Part shown: positions 24,855 through 26,175 of the stretch, piece after piece
How positions within the stretch are numbered: the stretch's first letter is position 1
Layout of the letters: each line of letters begins with the position of its first letter
Made by a program: the position numbers and the translations under genes
NCBI GenBank assembly: GCA_900751785.1
Contig: CAADSM010000095.1
Location: 1-26,175 of the forward strand
Source of the DNA: Lachnospiraceae bacterium
Lineage (GTDB): Bacteria > Bacillota > Clostridia > Lachnospirales > Lachnospiraceae
Length of the DNA: 26,175 bases
Direction: 5' to 3'
Notes under the pieces: generated by a model
Databases searched by the model: none
Told to the model about the DNA's origin: nothing
Seen by the model: only the letters and a program-made list of their open reading frames with translations

Positions 24855-26168
24855 TCAACCCTCCAGTTTGATCCGCCTCGATATTCCCAGCGCAATTCCC
24901 ATCTCTGCCATCAGGAACAGGATCGCCGTTCCTCCGTAGCTGATAAACGGGAGGATGATGCCTGTCGACGGGAGAAGCCCGGTGACCACTGCAATATTCA
25001 GGATGACCTGGAGCGCGATATGTACAAAGATTCCTGTGGCGATCAAGGATCCGTACAGGTCAGGTGCATTCTGCGCAATGAACATCAGTCTGTAAAGCAG
25101 GAATCCGAAAAGGCACAGGATCACCAGCACTCCGAACACACCGAGCTCCTCGCAGATGATCACGAGGATCCAGTCGTTCTGCGCCTCGGGAAGGATCCCC
25201 AGCTTCTGCGTACTGTTGCCGAGCCCCTTTCCGAAAAAGCCTCCGGAGCCGATCGCATATAAGCCCTGCATAACCTGAAAGCTGCCGCTGTCAGCGCTTG
25301 CTTCCGGATTCAGCCAGGAGATGATCCTCTGAAGGCGGAAATTGTCGCTGTTCGCCGCCGTCACCGAGAGGATGGCGATCACCACCACTGCCGCTGCGAC
25401 CGCAATCCCGAGAAAAACAAGGAACGGCTTCGTCCTCGGATGGATCACAAAGATCAGGACACAGGTGATCGCCATCACAATGATGGCCGTACTCAGATTA
25501 TCCGTCAGGAATAATACGCCGCCTGAAGCGATCGCACCGAACACGAACACCCGTATGATCCCCTCCATGGTATAAGCCTTTTTCCCAAGCCTGCACAGCT
25601 CATACGAGATAAAAAGGATAACTGCGATCTTGGTGATCTCTGCAGGCTGCAGCGTCAGATTACCTGGGAGCTGTATCCATCTCCTTGCCCCATTCGCAGT
25701 CACCCCGAGAGGTGACTTGACCAGCGCCATCATAATGAGAGAAAAGACGAAGATCTCTGAGGCAAACGCGCCGTATATATGATAATCAATCTTCGAGACT
25801 ATAAACATGACGGCAATTCCTGCGAGACCGATCAGCGCCTGCTTGGAAAAATAATACATATCATTGTCAAAGTCAATCTGCGCGCTGTATGCACTGGTGC
25901 TGTACAGCATGACCAGCCCAAAGCACATAAGGAAGATTACAATGAGGAGAAGGTCAAAATCAAAATACTGTGTCTTCTCCGCTGTTGTATTCCTCAGTCT
26001 GTGTATGACCAGGCTCAGCGCCGACGGCCTGGGTCCGCGTCTGACTGACGCGCGCGCAGGTTCCGGCCTGGGAGTATACACTGCCTGACGCCGCTGTTCC
26101 ATCCTCCTCTGATAACCGCTGCCAGAGCCGGAATAACTGGCGCTGCGGCGGGGGGGCGCACAGCGCAC
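24855..26168 (-). CDS. FtsW/RodA-family glycosyltransferase (SEDS), start possibly outside window
   Basis: A 437-residue visible frame, open to the window edge, so the 5' end may be missing; GTG at 26168 is only the first available codon. The ATG at 26102 has GGAGG directly touching it, which is too close. The N-terminal 65 or so residues are an unusual cytoplasmic Arg/Ser/Pro-rich extension (RPEPARASVRRGPRPS). About ten membrane helices follow with LVMLYSTSAYSA, RWIQLPGNLTLQPAEITKIAV, GSGGFFGKGLGNSTQKLG and PEAQNDWILVIICEELG (catalytic Asp in QND), ending PFISYGGTAILFLMAEMGIAL. It closely resembles the FtsW in the dcw cluster, so one copy probably serves vegetative division and the other sporulation. 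A RodA role is less likely. Confidence 0.9.
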   Translation of the reverse strand: MRCAPPRRSASYSGSGSGYQRRMEQRRQAVYTPRPEPARASVRRGPRPSALSLVIHRLRNTTAEKTQYFDFDLLLIVIFLMCFGLVMLYSTSAYSAQIDFDNDMYYFSKQALIGLAGIAVMFIVSKIDYHIYGAFASEIFVFSLIMMALVKSPLGVTANGARRWIQLPGNLTLQPAEITKIAVILFISYELCRLGKKAYTMEGIIRVFVFGAIASGGVLFLTDNLSTAIIVMAITCVLIFVIHPRTKPFLVFLGIAVAAAVVVIAILSVTAANSDNFRLQRIISWLNPEASADSGSFQVMQGLYAIGSGGFFGKGLGNSTQKLGILPEAQNDWILVIICEELGVFGVLVILCLFGFLLYRLMFIAQNAPDLYGSLIATGIFVHIALQVILNIAVVTGLLPSTGIILPFISYGGTAILFLMAEMGIALGISRRIKLEG

Positions 26169-26175
26169 GGCCCCA

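Overview
The window is a chromosomal cell-division and sporulation-control block from a spore-forming member of the Bacillota. The gene order, codon style and small lineage-type proteins suggest a Lachnospiraceae-like gut clostridium of moderate GC content; this is an inference, since no rRNA is present. All confidently called genes but one lie on the minus strand, so the region reads biologically from right to left. I see no tRNA, rRNA, CRISPR array, insertion sequence, phage gene or toxin-antitoxin pair.

Right end (about 26.2-23.4 kb): an FtsW/RodA-family glycosyltransferase whose start may lie beyond the window edge, then a DegV-family lipid-binding protein and a 78-residue single-pass membrane protein. 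Long perfect palindromes separate these units.

Centre (about 23.3-11.6 kb): a dcw (division and cell wall) cluster in the order mraZ, rsmH, ftsL, two tandem class B penicillin-binding proteins, mraY, murD, ftsW/spoVE, ftsQ/divIB, ftsZ. It opens with a sigma-A promoter overlapped by six 10-bp-spaced MraZ-type repeats. The order follows the Bacillus pbpB-spoVD-murE-mraY-murD-spoVE-murG-murB-divIB layout, but murE, murG and murB are missing. ftsZ has its own promoter, a TTG start with a strong Shine-Dalgarno, and a clear terminator.

Left of ftsZ (about 11.5-7.1 kb): spoIIGA-sigE, then a beta-CASP metallo-beta-lactamase-fold RNase-like gene, then sigG. The spoIIGA upstream region holds a Spo0A box and a sigma-A-like promoter with an abnormally long 21-bp spacer, matching the known design of Spo0A-activated spoIIG promoters. 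Septum construction (FtsZ, FtsW, FtsI) thus sits beside the sigma factors that respond to the asymmetric septum.

Left end (about 7.1-0 kb): a HAD phosphatase with a small acidic protein, a lone plus-strand membrane protein resembling an FMN_bind domain, then pth, mfd and a PrsA/SurA-like lipoprotein. A pair of oppositely oriented terminators lies at the left edge, where the tail of a plus-strand gene may enter.

The region is mostly conserved core biology. I do not see a clear undescribed system. The observations most worth a second look are regulatory (MraZ array, Spo0A promoter, hairpin between the two PBPs), a KTG-to-KTA change in one PBP, the nuclease gene between sigE and sigG, and the FMN_bind-like plus-strand protein.
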